DNA from: Neodontobutis hainanensis
Taxonomy: Eukaryota; Chordata; Actinopteri; Gobiiformes; Odontobutidae
Assembly: GCA_024349245.1 (NCBI GenBank)
Contig: JALDNG010000020.1
Coordinates: 18,657,501 to 18,721,500 of the forward strand
Direction of reading: 5' to 3'
Length of the DNA: 64,000 nucleotides
Position numbers and translations under genes: made by a program. Below the pieces are notes generated by a model. That model did not search any database. It had not been told where the DNA came from and saw nothing but the letters and a program-made list of their open reading frames with translations. Shown piece after piece: positions 1 to 11,084 of the stretch; within the stretch, counting starts at the first letter, position 1; each line of letters opens with the position of its first letter.

Positions 1-2655
1 AATCTCATCTTGATCCAACTCACAATGCCAACACACATGGGTTACTTTTTACGCTTTGTGTCAACGTGTGCGTGTTTTACAGTGGACCAAGACGACTGTT
101 GGGAGCATTCTGGGAGAATAAGAGAAAGGTAGCCTACTGTAACTGTGTATGCTGACAAAAAAGCAGAAGTATCAACAACCGTATTATTTTTTTTGAATTC
201 ATTCTCCGTGTGGTGTTTCTTTTTTACGTTTTGATAACTGTTCAGCATTATTCTACTTTGGCAGCAGGCCGTTAATAAATACACTGCATGCTTTTTGTAT
301 TGACTTACATTTGGGAATGCAACTGGCTGCTGGTGTTTGGGCGCATTTGGTGAGTCAGCTCAATCCTGGGAGGCTGTTTTAAAAGTCAGATGTGTTACTG
401 TGAGAGTGGAGTTGTAGCCGTCAAGTAGCCATGTCTTAAAACCACTTATAAAGGTCATGTCTTGGAATAAAAACCAAACGTTGTTTCCACTGGAGCAGTA
501 TGGTAAGGGTCAGTTAAGTTTTCATTGGCCAAACGGGTCCGAAGAGTCCCCAAAAAGTGTACTGGACTAGTTTGGAGAAACTTTAGCCCCTGGTCCCAGG
601 TGTGTGGTCTGCTTTCAAAAAGGTGAAGCTTAGCATTTCAGTCTGCTGATTGGAAGATAGATAATCCTCAACAAAACAAGAAGCTAAAGGCAAAAACATT
701 CTCTGATAATAATAATAAAAATAATAATTTAAAGTCTAATTTATTGTACATTTTATTGTCATAACAGTTGAGTAGACTTGGCCTTTGTGAAATCTTGCAT
801 TTGGTTTTAAAAGTGAAGCCAGTCACTGATGCTATGTAAACAATATTTGGGACATTTAGTATAAAATTGAAACTACTGAGCAACATCCTTTGAAAAATAA
901 ACACCAGTCATTCTGAATAATTCCAAATCCTGGTCTAATCTAAATGGAGTGATACGGTGCAATGCTGTTCTAATGAAGCCAACCCATATATTAGATCAGG
1001 AGGACTTTCTCCTGATCAAGTTTAAACATGGCCCTCAGTCCTCTCTGCTCTGTGAGGTGTCACAACAGCCTACTCCACTCAATCTCCACGTCAGCAGTGG
1101 CTTCCATCCTTAGCCACAGTCTCTCATGCATCTGTCTCAATCTTTTCCTCACCTTTTCATTGTCGTGCTCAACACAACTCCCCTGCAACTATTCCCTTTA
1201 CCATAACTCTGACAATATTATCTCTTGCCAGGATCAGGGCCAAAACATTTTCTGTGCCTGGTAAACTTAAGCTTTATTCATCTACATATCTTTTTGACAT
1301 GTATCTCCTGATTGATTTTTACCTGTCTTGCTCATCATTGTGACATAATCATGCTAAGATGCCCGGCTGTAGCTGAAACAATTTGACAAATGTGGTTGCT
1401 CTTCTGCATATTTAAACTGGCAGCTTCATTGCTCAAGTGTACACAGTCTGAGTGTTGGATCTGAAAGTGGTGAGCTAAAGCTGAACTTGCAGAAGTCGCT
1501 GGCATCTCTGGGGTCTGCAGTGGGATAGAGCTGACGAGAAAGTGGAGTTTAAAACTTCAAAGAGTGTTTTAGTATTCACAGAGGAGGAGGTGGGCCATGA
1601 TTCTTTAAAAAGGTCTGGACTTTTGAAGGGTTTAAAGTGTTGGACAGATAAGCCTCACCTCACTTCCCCCCAAGTGCTTTGTAAAATTACTTTACTTAGT
1701 TAAACCGCAAATCTCATCATTACAGATCAAAACACAAATAACTTCAGAAATCTTATTTAGTCTATGCCTGAGTTTCTCTCAGCCAATTTCATCTTACTAA
1801 CATGACTTTGAACATCTCCACACAGCAGCAGGGATGTATACTCCTCAAAAAAGTGCAGAGACCTTGGCAAAAGCTGCTGGCTGAAGTTTGTGCAGTATGG
1901 TTCTTGGACCATTAACCAGAAGACGCACATCTGTGAAGCAGCTTGTGTTTTAACAAGTGCCACAGTTGGATGGCCACTGTGGTGGAGCTACAGAGACAAG
2001 TTCGGAGTGGTCTTGAAGTGTCGGTGTGAAAGTAAAAAACAACAAGTTCCATGTCGTATAGATGTGGGTGCAAGTGTGTTATACTGAATGGAATATGTTA
2101 AAATAATCAGCTTTCTGGGAAGGTCAAATAGGTCAAGTTGACCTTAAGCATTCCGTCCATGCAAGGTTTTTTCAGGGTGCAGAGCTGTGTTCAAGGGAGG
2201 CAGCAGTGGTTCACTTGTTATACTGGCCAGAAACAATGGGCCTCATTCATAAAGCTACTTGTGCAGAAATGTCTTTATTTTTTGGCTTTCATTAACATTC
2301 TCTTAACTGAAAAAAGTTCTTTCGGAAGAAAAAATCCCAACAGGGTGAAGCACTATTACACACACCTCAACCCTGGAAATAAAACGTATAATATTATCAT
2401 ATCAATAACTCAAGTCAAGTCAGTAATTAAACCATAATGGTAAACTCCACCATTTTAAAAATTAATTCTTTTTTTTAAAGAAAGGCACATAACAATAATA
2501 AATAATAGAATGGACTATGCATAAACCCAAAACATACTTTATAAGCTTCCAGCGACAGTCACTTATTGCCTCTCTGCTTCAGTAAGCTCCGGTCTTGTGA
2601 TCCATCTTTAAAAAAAATTCTAAAATCAAAGCTTTTTTATCTCCTTCGGATGCCA
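1..2655. other. intergenic, no gene seen
   Basis: No splice-bounded coding exon, recognisable protein similarity or clear transposon end was found. The short open frames here have no family resemblance and ordinary AT-rich composition. There are oligo-A and oligo-T runs and a small ATA/AAT-rich patch near 705-735. Confidence 0.5.
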
Positions 2656-2659
2656 AAAA

Positions 2660-2845
2660 ATTGTTCACGTCTTTATCACAAGTAAACTGGACTAGTGCAA
2701 TTCTCTGTTCTCTGGATTGAAAAAATTCTCTCATATTCCAGCTGTTCTAAAGTTGCTGCACTGGCTTCCCGTTCATGTCAGAATTTACTTCAAAATTCTT
2801 CTAATAGTCCTCAAAGTTTTTAAAGGTTACTTTAGGTTTTTGTTT
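2660..2845 (+). mobile_element. L2-like LINE reverse-transcriptase scrap
   Basis: Conceptual translation across frames gives pieces resembling the C-terminal reverse-transcriptase region of fish L2-like LINEs: a 'TSKLD' segment near 2685 and 'LLHWLPVHVRIYFK' near 2752, followed by 'ILLIVLKVFKG'. The same HWLPV..RIDFK signature occurs in the longer LINE at 10611-11075. Frameshifts and stops show it is dead. Confidence 0.6.
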
Positions 2846-3315
2846 TATATTTATTACTAACTAATAACAGAATATTTAATAGGTGCACTGAAAGGAAAAA
2901 AATGTATATACATTATCTGTGGATAAGGTGGACCTTAAAAACCAGCCAATGGTTGGTCAATCACCGCGCCAATCCATTGGTTTGTCAATCCATGTTACTA
3001 CGCACGTTATCTTATGTACGCATGTTCCATTTGCTGTGCATGTGTAGACAGTGTGTTTATGAAGCTCCGGTGCGTTCCCCGGCTTTCATGCATTGTTGCG
3101 GGTTTGACCACAAAGTTGCAAAATGGCTGAGAAACAATCTGAAGCAGGTAGTCTTTTTCACAATGGAGTGCTCTGAAAACACAGAAAGGACTTCTACTGA
3201 CGTGCCTCTCCCCAGATTTCTGCTGAACAGGGAACATTTGTTGCTTTTTTGGTAAAAATATTAGATTTTCGGGAGTTTGGGAAAGATACAAAGTTGTATT
3301 GTGACACTGTAAAGC

Positions 3316-3428
3316 AACAGGCTGTTTGGTAATGATGGGAAGTAATAGTAAGTACGAGTAATAGTTGGAATACTGTCGAGCGAGTGAGTACTTCCACTAT
3401 TACTCATAGCATTACCAAACTGCCTGTT
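3316..3428. repeat. 113-bp imperfect palindrome (foldback MITE-like)
   Basis: The left arm begins AACAGGCTGTTTGGTAATG. The right arm ends CATTACCAAACTGCCTGTT, which is its near-perfect reverse complement. Pairing continues inward through AGTAATAGT / ACTATTACT to a loop around 3360-3385. No coding capacity is present. It is probably a short inverted-repeat transposon relic; no clear target duplication was found. Confidence 0.6.
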
Positions 3429-3429
3429 C

Positions 3430-5740
3430 ATATCTTTCATAAACTCACATTTTAAATATGCTAAGTTATGCTACTCGAATGTTAAAACCATGGAAACGAT
3501 TCTGAGCGGTGAGTCCAACAGTGAATCCACTAATGCCAGCGAGTGCCGATAGTAAACAAACACTTGTGTTTCAGTGCTCGTGCATGAGATTTGGGAGGTG
3601 TTCACTCGAAATGAGCTGTGAAAGAGAAGAGCTGTTCTTACGCATGTGCTCATTTATTCACTAACAGTTGTTGGTGTCTCAGTTGTGTACACCTTTAATG
3701 AGCACACTCTTCTCTACATTAGCACTATTCTGACTCCATACGAGCCGCCAAGAGCTCTCTGTTCTTCAGCAGCTGCTCTTCTTGTTGAACCTCATGTTCA
3801 GTCCAAAGCTGTTAGTTACTAGCTGCTAGTTACCAAAGTTAGTTACTAACTTCCAGACAGTATAAATGCAAAATGTCAAAATGCACCAACAATATTCTCT
3901 TTCAAACCACACCTTTTCTTACTTGTTTATTAACAACTGTAATACATCTGTTCATGCTGTACATATTATTTTTTTCTATTGTTTTCCTGTTTCTTTTGTG
4001 TTTATTACATTTTTATTTCTTTTTTCTTTCTTCCATGTTTGTTCTTTACTAATGTTTTAAATAGCCCAATCAGTTACATGCAGATGCAGCTCTTATTTAC
4101 TGACAAAAATTGGTCCTTAAAATGATCATTTCATAATTAATACATTTGATGCATGTACTGTCAACACTAACTCTTTTCTCTTTATTTCTTTTGTAAGCTT
4201 CAAAATATTTCAGGTTTGAAGCTCACAGCACTGTCTCACCACAACGAACAGAGACAACACAACAGAAAGCCTCATGTTCCCCATTATTACTCTTTCACTG
4301 GACAAAATATCTACCTTCAAACATGTTTTTGACTAAATAGAATTTTGATTGTCTTTACTCAAATTGCTAAGCTCCCCTTGTGGCTGTGTGCGCTGATGTC
4401 TCTCTTCCTCTGAGCAGCTCTGCTACTCTTGGCAGATACATACATAGGCTACGTATACTCATGAGTAATATAAATATTTCCCCCAAATTCTGTAATTCTA
4501 TAATATTAATATTAATATAATATTAATTTTATATGTTTTTACCTTTTCATTAAAGAATGAACCTGTCTTTGCTGACTCTCTTTGGGGTTCAAGATGAAAC
4601 ATAACAGTAATAATCTGCCTCATTCTGTGACTGCGGAGAGCTGTAGGAAAGTCATAGAGCTAAGTTAGCTAACTCCTATACAGTATAATAGCCTGATGCT
4701 TTTAACATAATTATATAATAAATAATAATAATACATAGCTGTTTTTTTCCCCAGCTGTGATTTACCCACCAACTTCTGCAAACCCCTTATTATAGTGCTA
4801 CTTTGCAGTCGATAAAACTCTGCAAGGTAAAAACATACCCCTCTTGTTGGATGTATCATAATTGGAACACGGGAAGCAGAAACATGCATTTCAAAGCGTG
4901 TGTGTTCCAGCCAAAGTCTAGTGCGGTACCAACCCGGGTTAAACTAACAGAAAATTGAGCCGAAAGGACTTTGGGATGACTAGCTAACACTGGCTGCTTT
5001 GGCACGGTGCTATTCAGCTCACTAACGGCAGAAACAACCAGAGGACGGCTCTGTTTCAGGGGGGAGGGTTTGGCGGGAGTGGGACGGGCGGGAAGGCTAA
5101 CTCCAGAGAACGATGGTTGGCAGAGTTGGCAGAGTCGCAGCAGACAGAGGCTGAGACATGAGTCCGTTCAGGAGGAGAGGAACTGGTAGTGGTGCTTTTG
5201 ACACTGTCCTCCGAGTCCGAGACTGCAGCACTATGCTTACTTATTAAATAAGACCAATCAAGACCTGTTAGGAGTGTGAAACTTAGTGTGGGAAGAATAG
5301 TAAAAAAAATGTACCTATAATTTGTTTAGGCCATATGTAGGTGGGGTTTCAATAAAGGTTTTGACACTGAGTCAGTGAACTTGCCATTAGATGTTTTTTT
5401 GGGTTTTACGCTGCCCACCCACAGAAGTTACAGAAGGGTGAGCAAGAACCACATTTGGGTGTGCTAAGCTCACCCTTGCACCAATGCTGCCACTGGCCTT
5501 GGCACAAAATGTGCTCCATAAACAGTAATTCTTCTTCTTCTTCTGGTCTCTCCCCTCTGATTATTGTATTTCTCCAGTAAAAATTAGCTGAAGATAGACA
5601 TTCGCCACAGTAGCCGTCTACAGGAGACACACACCCATTGGATGACAGCAGTAAACACAGCATCAGGGAAAGTTCAATTTATAAAACTGTAGTGTGAAAT
5701 CAAAAAGGAAAGGTTTCAACAAAGACATCTGGACATAGTT
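3430..5740. other. intergenic, no gene seen
   Basis: No supported gene. A locally GC-rich stretch at about 5000-5225 contains a G-rich run near 5060-5090 but no convincing exon, donor or conserved protein. AT-rich simple sequence lies near 4497-4530 and 5865-5905. Confidence 0.45.
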
Positions 5741-5743
5741 TTG

Positions 5744-6300
5744 ATTATTCTGAGGGCGATCTATTGTAATTACTACTCCTGACCAGTTCGTGAGGAATGT
5801 ACATAACAATTAGCAATTATCTTGAATCAACTTGTGTTGTCTTTGTCTCAGCTGAGTGTGAGTATTATAAATAAATATAATATAATATATTATATAAATA
5901 TAAACAAATAGTTATGATATTTGTAATAAATGTGAAAATAGAAGGACATGATGGAGAGGAGGATGAAGGACAAACGGAGAACACTGAGCAGTCACCGGCA
6001 GCTGTTATGAGACAATCCAGCATCAAAAAGGAGGTGAAGAAGAAGGAGTCGTGTTCAGTGGAAACAGGAGTTTACGTGCTAACACAAGTAACGGATTTGT
6101 CAAGGAGTGCACAACAACAGAGATTGAATTAAGTTCAGTTCATTTTTGTTTTTACCTTTTGTCGGAATCATATTGTGTTATATACTACGTTCTCCAGAAT
6201 TTAATTTAACAAAAATGTTTATTGTTTCACAATCAACTATATACATTTTATGTTAATGCTCTATACTTTATATTCTTGTTATTTTATTTTAACAAATGGG
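5744..6300 (-). mobile_element. hAT-like non-autonomous element, 5'-truncated copy
   Basis: This stretch matches the reverse complement of the element at 9943-10602 over most of its length. Shared segments include the GATTATTCTGAGGG block, 'CTACTCCTGACCAGTT', 'AACAGGAGTTTACGTG' and 'GAATTAAGTTCAGTT'. The open frame at 5914-6132 lies inside this copy and is not an independent gene. The terminal inverted repeat on the low-coordinate side is missing, so the copy is truncated near 5743. The other end merges with the sequence next to the LTR element at 6307. Confidence 0.65.
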
Positions 6301-6306
6301 CTTTAC

Positions 6307-6651
6307 TGTCATGTTCCAACCTCGTGTCTGTTGTATGTTTTGTAGTTAACTTCCTGTGTCTTATTGTGAAGTGTCTCACCCCTGCCTGAATGTCAGATTG
6401 CCTTCCTGCCCTTGTGTCTTTCCCTCCTTTGTGATTGCCTGCTCCACCCTTAATGTGCTCCACCTGTGTCTCATTGTGTTCCCTTTATAGTCTGTGTGTT
6501 TTCCCCTGTCCGGTGCTGGATTGTATCCTCAAGTTGTACTCCTCAAGTTTGTTGTTTCCTTGTGTGTTGTTGAATTAAACCTTTGAATCATAGTCCTCGT
6601 GTGGGTCTGCACAGTGAGTCCTGCCGTTCCTGAAAAGTTGTGTTCCTGACA
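6307..6651 (+). repeat. 5' LTR
   Basis: This 345-bp LTR is the direct-repeat partner of 7993-8333. The visible differences include two 3-bp CTC-type insertions near 6526-6542 and single-base changes. A likely polyadenylation signal (GAATTAAACC) lies about 80 bp before its end. Confidence 0.9.
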
Positions 6652-6670
6652 GTACAATCCAGCCTGCAAT

Positions 6671-7984
6671 ATGGACTTCGCGGACCCGGTTTTTGTTGTC
6701 CTTCAAGACCACGGTCAACGCCTTCACCAAATGGGGGAGCGGGTCATCTCGTTCCGCCAGGAGGTGAAGGAGGCAGCTAGGAACCGGGAACAGGCCTATT
6801 CTCGCCTATCAGCCCAGATGAACTTGTTGATGCAGCTGATGGGAGGGAGGAAGGCCTCACCAGTGTCTCCGGAGGTAGTTGACCCTTTCCAGGTGCATGA
6901 TTCTGCCCCGTTTGCTTCAGCTCCGCCTGATTCTGCCCCGTTTGCTTCAGCTCCGCCTGATTCTGCCCCGTTTGCTTCAGCTCCGCCTGATTCTGCCCCG
7001 TTTGCTTCAGCTCCAGAGCCATTTCTAGTCCCAGCTCCAGCTCCTTCCGAGCCAGTCCCAGATCCAGCTCCGGCTCCAGCTCCTTCCGAGCCAGTCCCAG
7101 ATCCGGCTCCAGCTCCTTCCGAGCCAGTCCCAGATCCGGCTCCAGCTCCTTCCGAGCCAGATCCAGCTCCAGCTCCTTCCGAGCCAGTCCCAGATCCGGC
7201 TCCAGCTCCTTCCGAGCCAGTCCCAGATCCGGCTCCAGCTCCTTCCTAGCCAGTCCCAGATCCGGCTCCAGCTCCTTCCGAGCCAGCTCCAGCTCCTTCC
7301 GAGCCAGTTCCAGATCCGGCTCCAGCTCCTTCCGAGCCAGCCCCAGATCCGGCTCCAGCTCCTTCCGAGCCAGCCCCAGATCCGGCTCCAGCTCCTTCCG
7401 AGCCAGCCCCAGATCCAGTTCCAGCTCCTTCCGAGCCAGCCCCAGATCCAGCTCCAGCTCCTTCCGAGCCAGCCCCAGATCCAGCTCCAGCTCCTTCCGG
7501 GCCAGATCCAGCTCCAGCTCCTTCCGGGCCAGCCCCAGATCCTGACCTTGATCCGTCTGACCCTGATCCTGCTCTGCCTGCTCCTGCCCCGCTGGACCCT
7601 GCTCCGCCTGCTCCTGCCCCGCTGGACCCTGCTCCGCCTGCTCCTGCCCCGCTGGACCCTGCTCCGCCTGCTCCTGCCCCGCTGGACCCTGCTCCTGCCC
7701 GGCCGGACCCTGCTCCGCCTCCGCCGGACCCTGCTCCGCCTGACCCTGCTCCGCCTCCGCCGGACCCTGCCCCGCCGGACCCTGCCCCGCCCATGTCTGT
7801 TCAACCGGTTCCTGTTCCCATGCTGATGCCCGTCGTTCTCGGTGCCCTGTCTCCGGATCCCCTCCACCCCTCCGATCATGTACGGGGTGCGATGTTGGGG
7901 CGGGTGTTTGGACCCGGACTTCATCCTGGACACTGTTCTGTCTCTGTCCACAGAGGTTTTTGGCCGCCCGGTGTCGGCCTTTAA
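6671..7984 (+). pseudogene. Pro-rich gag-like ORF with one internal stop
   Basis: The frame opened by ATG 6671 stays open to TAA 7984 (437 codons) except for TAG at 7247-7249, where sister repeats have GAG (CCGAG to CCTAG). Residues 1-70 are not repetitive and resemble the N-terminal leader of fish gypsy Gag proteins: a heptad-like segment with QDHGQRLHQMGERV. Three tandem arrays follow, all with periods divisible by three: four 30-bp units encoding DSAPFASAPP (6898-7012), about a dozen 33-bp units encoding PAPSEPVPDPA with variants (7027-7545), and about four 30-bp units encoding LDPAPPAPAP (7570-7700). A unique tail of about 64 residues ends at the polypurine tract. No zinc knuckle or enzyme domain is present. 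I cannot tell whether the protein was ever made. Confidence 0.7.
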
Positions 7985-7992
7985 GGGGGTAC

Positions 7993-8333
7993 TGTCATGT
8001 CCCAACCTCGTGACTGTTGTATGTTTTGTAGTTAACTTCCTGTGTCTTATTGTGAAGTGTCTCACCCCTGCCTGAATGTCAGATTGCCTTCCTGCCCTTG
8101 TGTCTTTCCCTCCTTTGTGATTGCCTGCTCCACCCTTAATGTGCTCCACCTGTGTCTCATTGTGTTCCCTTTTATAGTCTGTGTGCTTTCCCCTGTCCGG
8201 TGCTGGATTGTATCAAGTTGTACTCAAGTTTGTTGTTTCCTTGTGTGTTGTTGAATTAAACCTTTTGAACCATAGTCCTCGTGTGGGTCTGCACAGTGAG
8301 TCCTGCCGTTCCTGAAAAGTTGTGTTCCTGACA
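7993..8333 (+). repeat. 3' LTR
   Basis: This 341-bp LTR is nearly identical to the 5' LTR at 6307-6651. It starts directly after the polypurine tract plus TAC and is followed by the TTTAC target duplication. Confidence 0.9.
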
Positions 8334-8338
8334 TTTAC

Positions 8339-9396
8339 AACTGTCCTCCTTTCAAGACTAAACTCATAAAAACAAACTTTTTAATTATTAGGTCTAATGA
8401 TCTAATTTTAACAGAAACATGGTTAGACTGCAAGACTGGAAATGCGGTCCTTATTGAATCCACCCCATCGAATTTCAGATTTTGTATTTAAAACACAAAA
8501 TAATTTTCTTATCCAGAAGCTATCACTTGAAGCATTTTCATTTGAGTACAAATCCTTCAAAATGGAGTTTATTTTATATGTTGTTCTTTACAAACTACCC
8601 CAACAATGTCATTATTTTATTGATGAGTTACTGACATGCTTTTGGTTATCTGCATAGAATCTGATATGCACAGTAGTCATATCAGGTTATTATAATGTGC
8701 ATGTGGACAATGTTTCTGACAGGAATGTCAAAGAACTTTCTACTATTCTTGATACTTTTGGTCTTTGTCAGCATGTTAATGAGCCGACCCATAACAGAGG
8801 TCACACTCTGGACCTGGTCATTACAAAGGGTGTCCATATTTCAGAAGTTACTGTGATTGATGTTGCTCTGTCTGATCATTATGTCTTTTTTCATCTGTCC
8901 ATAACCGCTATTATTCAATCTCTACATGCTTCCTTTAGGCCAATTAAAACATGCAGCTGTGGCGTATCTTACCATAATTATGCAGATGACACTCAGATTT
9001 ACATTTCACTCACAGCAGGTGTCACTGTGTCACTGCATTGAACAGATTGATGTGTGGATGCAAAATAATTTTCTCCAACTGAACAGAAACAAGACTGAAC
9101 TAATTGTCTTTGGGAACAGAAACAAAGAGAAAGTGTCAGCAGTCACCTCGAGTCTCTTTCTCTAAAATCTAATAACCAGGTTAGAAATCTAGGGGTCATC
9201 ATGGGGTTCGTCACTCAGACTTAAATTTCCACAGTCACATTAAGTCAATTACATCATCTGCATTTTATCACCTTAAAAACATTTCCAGAGTCAAAGGGAT
9301 AATGTCTGAACCAGACTTAGAGAAACTTATTCATGCTTTTATCTCCAGCAGGTTAGATTACTGTAACGGCCTGCTCACTGGTCTCTCAAAACGAGG
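8339..9396 (+). mobile_element. L2-like LINE, 5' part (endonuclease and YADD region)
   Basis: Translation near 8697-8905 gives an apurinic endonuclease C-terminal block with 'HNRGHTLDLVITKG' and 'LSDHYVFFHLS'. Translation near 8970-9000 gives the reverse-transcriptase active-site motif YADDTQIYIS, followed by a segment with 'NRNKTELIVFG'. The block between endonuclease and YADD is deleted, and there are stops and frameshifts, so it is defective. At 9330-9390 the frame reads 'SRLDYCNGLLTGLSK' and is then cut by a nested transposon. The LINE resumes at 10611. Confidence 0.8.
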
Positions 9397-9402
9397 GTTA
9401 TG

Positions 9403-9934
9403 TACGGTGGCCGAGACAGCTCAACACGCTGCAAATGAAGAAAGCACCAGCAAATAAAGAAAATGTCTTCATCAGTTTGACAACATGCGCGCTGCAAAAG
9501 TTCACAACACATACAAATACAAAAACGCGCTGCAAATAACACAGACCACAACGGAAATGTTTTAAGGGGACTCATTTGAGTGACGAACAATATATTTAGG
9601 CCAACAATATCCAAACAACTAAGCAATTATACGATCATAATCTAAAAGTAAAAAAAACCCCTCACCTTTCAGGTCAGTGACAACAACACTGGCGACAGGC
9701 GAGCAAACAATAAGCAGGTCCCATTAGGGGTTCGTCACTCAAAGGAGTCACCTTAAAACATTTCCGTTGTGGTCTGTGTTATTTGCAGCGCGTTTTTGAA
9801 TTTGCAACGCGTTTCTGTATTTGTATGTGTTGTGAACCTTTGCAGCGCGCGTGTTGTGAAACTGATGAAGATGTTTTCTTTATTTGCTGGTGCTTTCTTC
9901 ATTTGCAGTGTGTTGAGCTGTCTCGGCCACCGTA
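9403..9934. mobile_element. foldback transposon with ~200-bp inverted repeats
   Basis: The left end starts TACGGTGGCCGAGACAGCTC and the right end is its exact reverse complement. The arms pair for roughly 190-200 bp each (9403-9595 and about 9735-9934) around a spacer of about 135 bp. The flanks carry a 6-bp direct repeat GTTATG (9397-9402 and 9935-9940). The element has no coding capacity. It sits inside the target duplication of the neighbouring hAT element, so it inserted later. Superfamily not assigned. Confidence 0.8.
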
Positions 9935-9942
9935 GTTATGAC

Positions 9943-10602
9943 CAGAGGTTGCACTAGACTTTCTTACTTTCCGTCATTTTGATGGACAGAATTGTAAAAT
10001 TTCCGTCCTTCTCTATTATTACCTGTCATTTTTAATTTTTATACTTTAATAATACTTAGATTTGGCTTTTCGTTTTACTCACATTTTAAGAAATTTCAAG
10101 ACAAGCATAGAAGACAGATTATTCGTTTTATTTTTAAACAAAAAAACATATTTTGTGCTTGAAATCTACAGAATGCAGTGTATTACACAATAGGTTTCCG
10201 ACAAAAGGCAAAAACTAAAATAAACTGAACTTAATTCAATCGTTGTTGTTGTACACCCCCTGACAAATCTGTCAGGGGGTGTAGCTTTTCTACAGATGTC
10301 GCAGAACATTTTTACTCCTTCCCACCTCAGCCACGTAAACTCCTGTTCCCACTTTTTTCACTTTTATTAACAATATCAGAACTATTTTGGCGGTTTGAAA
10401 AAAATACTGCCACAGCTGCCGTGACATTTTTGCAACTGAAGCACACACAAAGTGACAAAGACAAGGTGATTCAATTGACATGTACATTCACCACCAACTG
10501 GTCAGGAGTAGGAATTACAATAGATCTCCCTCAGAATAATCACTTAAAATGACAGATGGCATTTAGGATTTTCCGTCACAGCACTGGTTAATGCAACTTC
10601 TG
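9943..10602 (+). mobile_element. hAT-like non-autonomous element inserted in the LINE
   Basis: The left terminus CAGAGGTTGCACTA and the right terminus (reverse complement CAGAAGTTGCATTA) form imperfect inverted repeats. Flanking 8-bp target duplications are GTTATGAC (9935-9942) and GTTAAGAC (10603-10610), one mismatch; eight bp is the hAT rule. Removing the insert restores the LINE frame through 'LSKRGLRQLQLIQNAAA'. No transposase frame is intact. An internal hairpin CACCCCCTGACA / TGTCAGGGGGTG lies at about 10254-10281. A reverse-oriented relative is at 5744-6300. Confidence 0.8.
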
Positions 10603-10610
10603 GTTAAGAC

Positions 10611-11075
10611 AGCTGCAACTTATTCAGAACGCTGCTGCTTGTGTTCTAACCAAAACCAGGAAGTACAGCCACATCAGTCCAGTTTTAAAATCTCTGCACT
10701 GGCTTCCTGTTGCTCAGAGAATAGACTTTAAAACAGCACTGTTGGTTTACAAGTCTCTTAATGGTTTAGCACCAGAATATATTTCTATTTCTATAGTTCC
10801 TTATGAGCCTCCTCGAACTCTGAGAACATCTGGGACAGGCCTTCTGCTCGTGCCCAGAGTTAGAACTAAACAGGGTGAAGCAGTGTTTAACAACCTGAAC
10901 TTTAACAATGTTCAATGTTCTTTAGCTCTGCCTTCATTACAACTTAAAGTGTTTTTTATCTGCACTCTTCTTTTAAAATGTTAATATATATATATATATG
11001 TTTCCTAATCTAAATATTGTAAATGGTAATTAATTCCTGTAAAGCACTTCGCGTTACCTAGTGTATGGCACCAAA
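10611..11075 (+). mobile_element. L2-like LINE, 3' part
   Basis: This continues the LINE interrupted at 9396. Translation gives 'QLQLIQNAAA', 'HWLPVAQRIDFKTALLV' and 'YKSLNGLAPEY', the usual C-terminal end of L2-like ORF2 proteins. It is followed by an AT dinucleotide run (about 10985-10999) and a 3' tail containing TAAAGCACTTCGCGTTACCTAGTG. Similar tails recur at 25397 and 31307. Confidence 0.8.
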
Positions 11076-11084
11076 GAACCCTAA

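Larger units (their letters stand above)
6307..8333 (+). mobile_element. complete non-autonomous LTR retrotransposon
   Basis: A 2027-bp element has two near-identical direct LTRs (6307-6651 and 7993-8333), both starting TGTCATG and ending TGACA. It is flanked by a perfect 5-bp target duplication TTTAC (6302-6306 and 8334-8338). A polypurine tract AAGGGGG lies at 7983-7989, just before the 3' LTR. The interior holds one long Pro/Ala-rich reading frame and no reverse transcriptase, protease or integrase, so it must move in trans if it moves at all. No standard TGG-starting primer-binding site follows the 5' LTR. High LTR identity implies a recent insertion. Confidence 0.9.

Noticed and set aside
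5914..6132. Small acidic/basic ORF as a gene
   Set aside because: It falls inside a reverse-oriented hAT repeat copy that matches 9943-10602.
7246..7794. Gly/Ala-rich minus-strand frame (182 codons)
   Set aside because: Antisense of the same array, with no independent support.
7025..8149. 374-codon minus-strand open frame rich in Trp/Arg/Ser repeats
   Set aside because: It is the antisense shadow of the Pro-rich tandem array inside the LTR element. Repeat periods divisible by three keep several frames open on both strands.
8697..9165. Possible domesticated reverse transcriptase (YADD motif)
   Set aside because: Internal deletion, stops and frameshifts, plus a matching LINE 3' end at 10611, identify it as a dead L2-like LINE.
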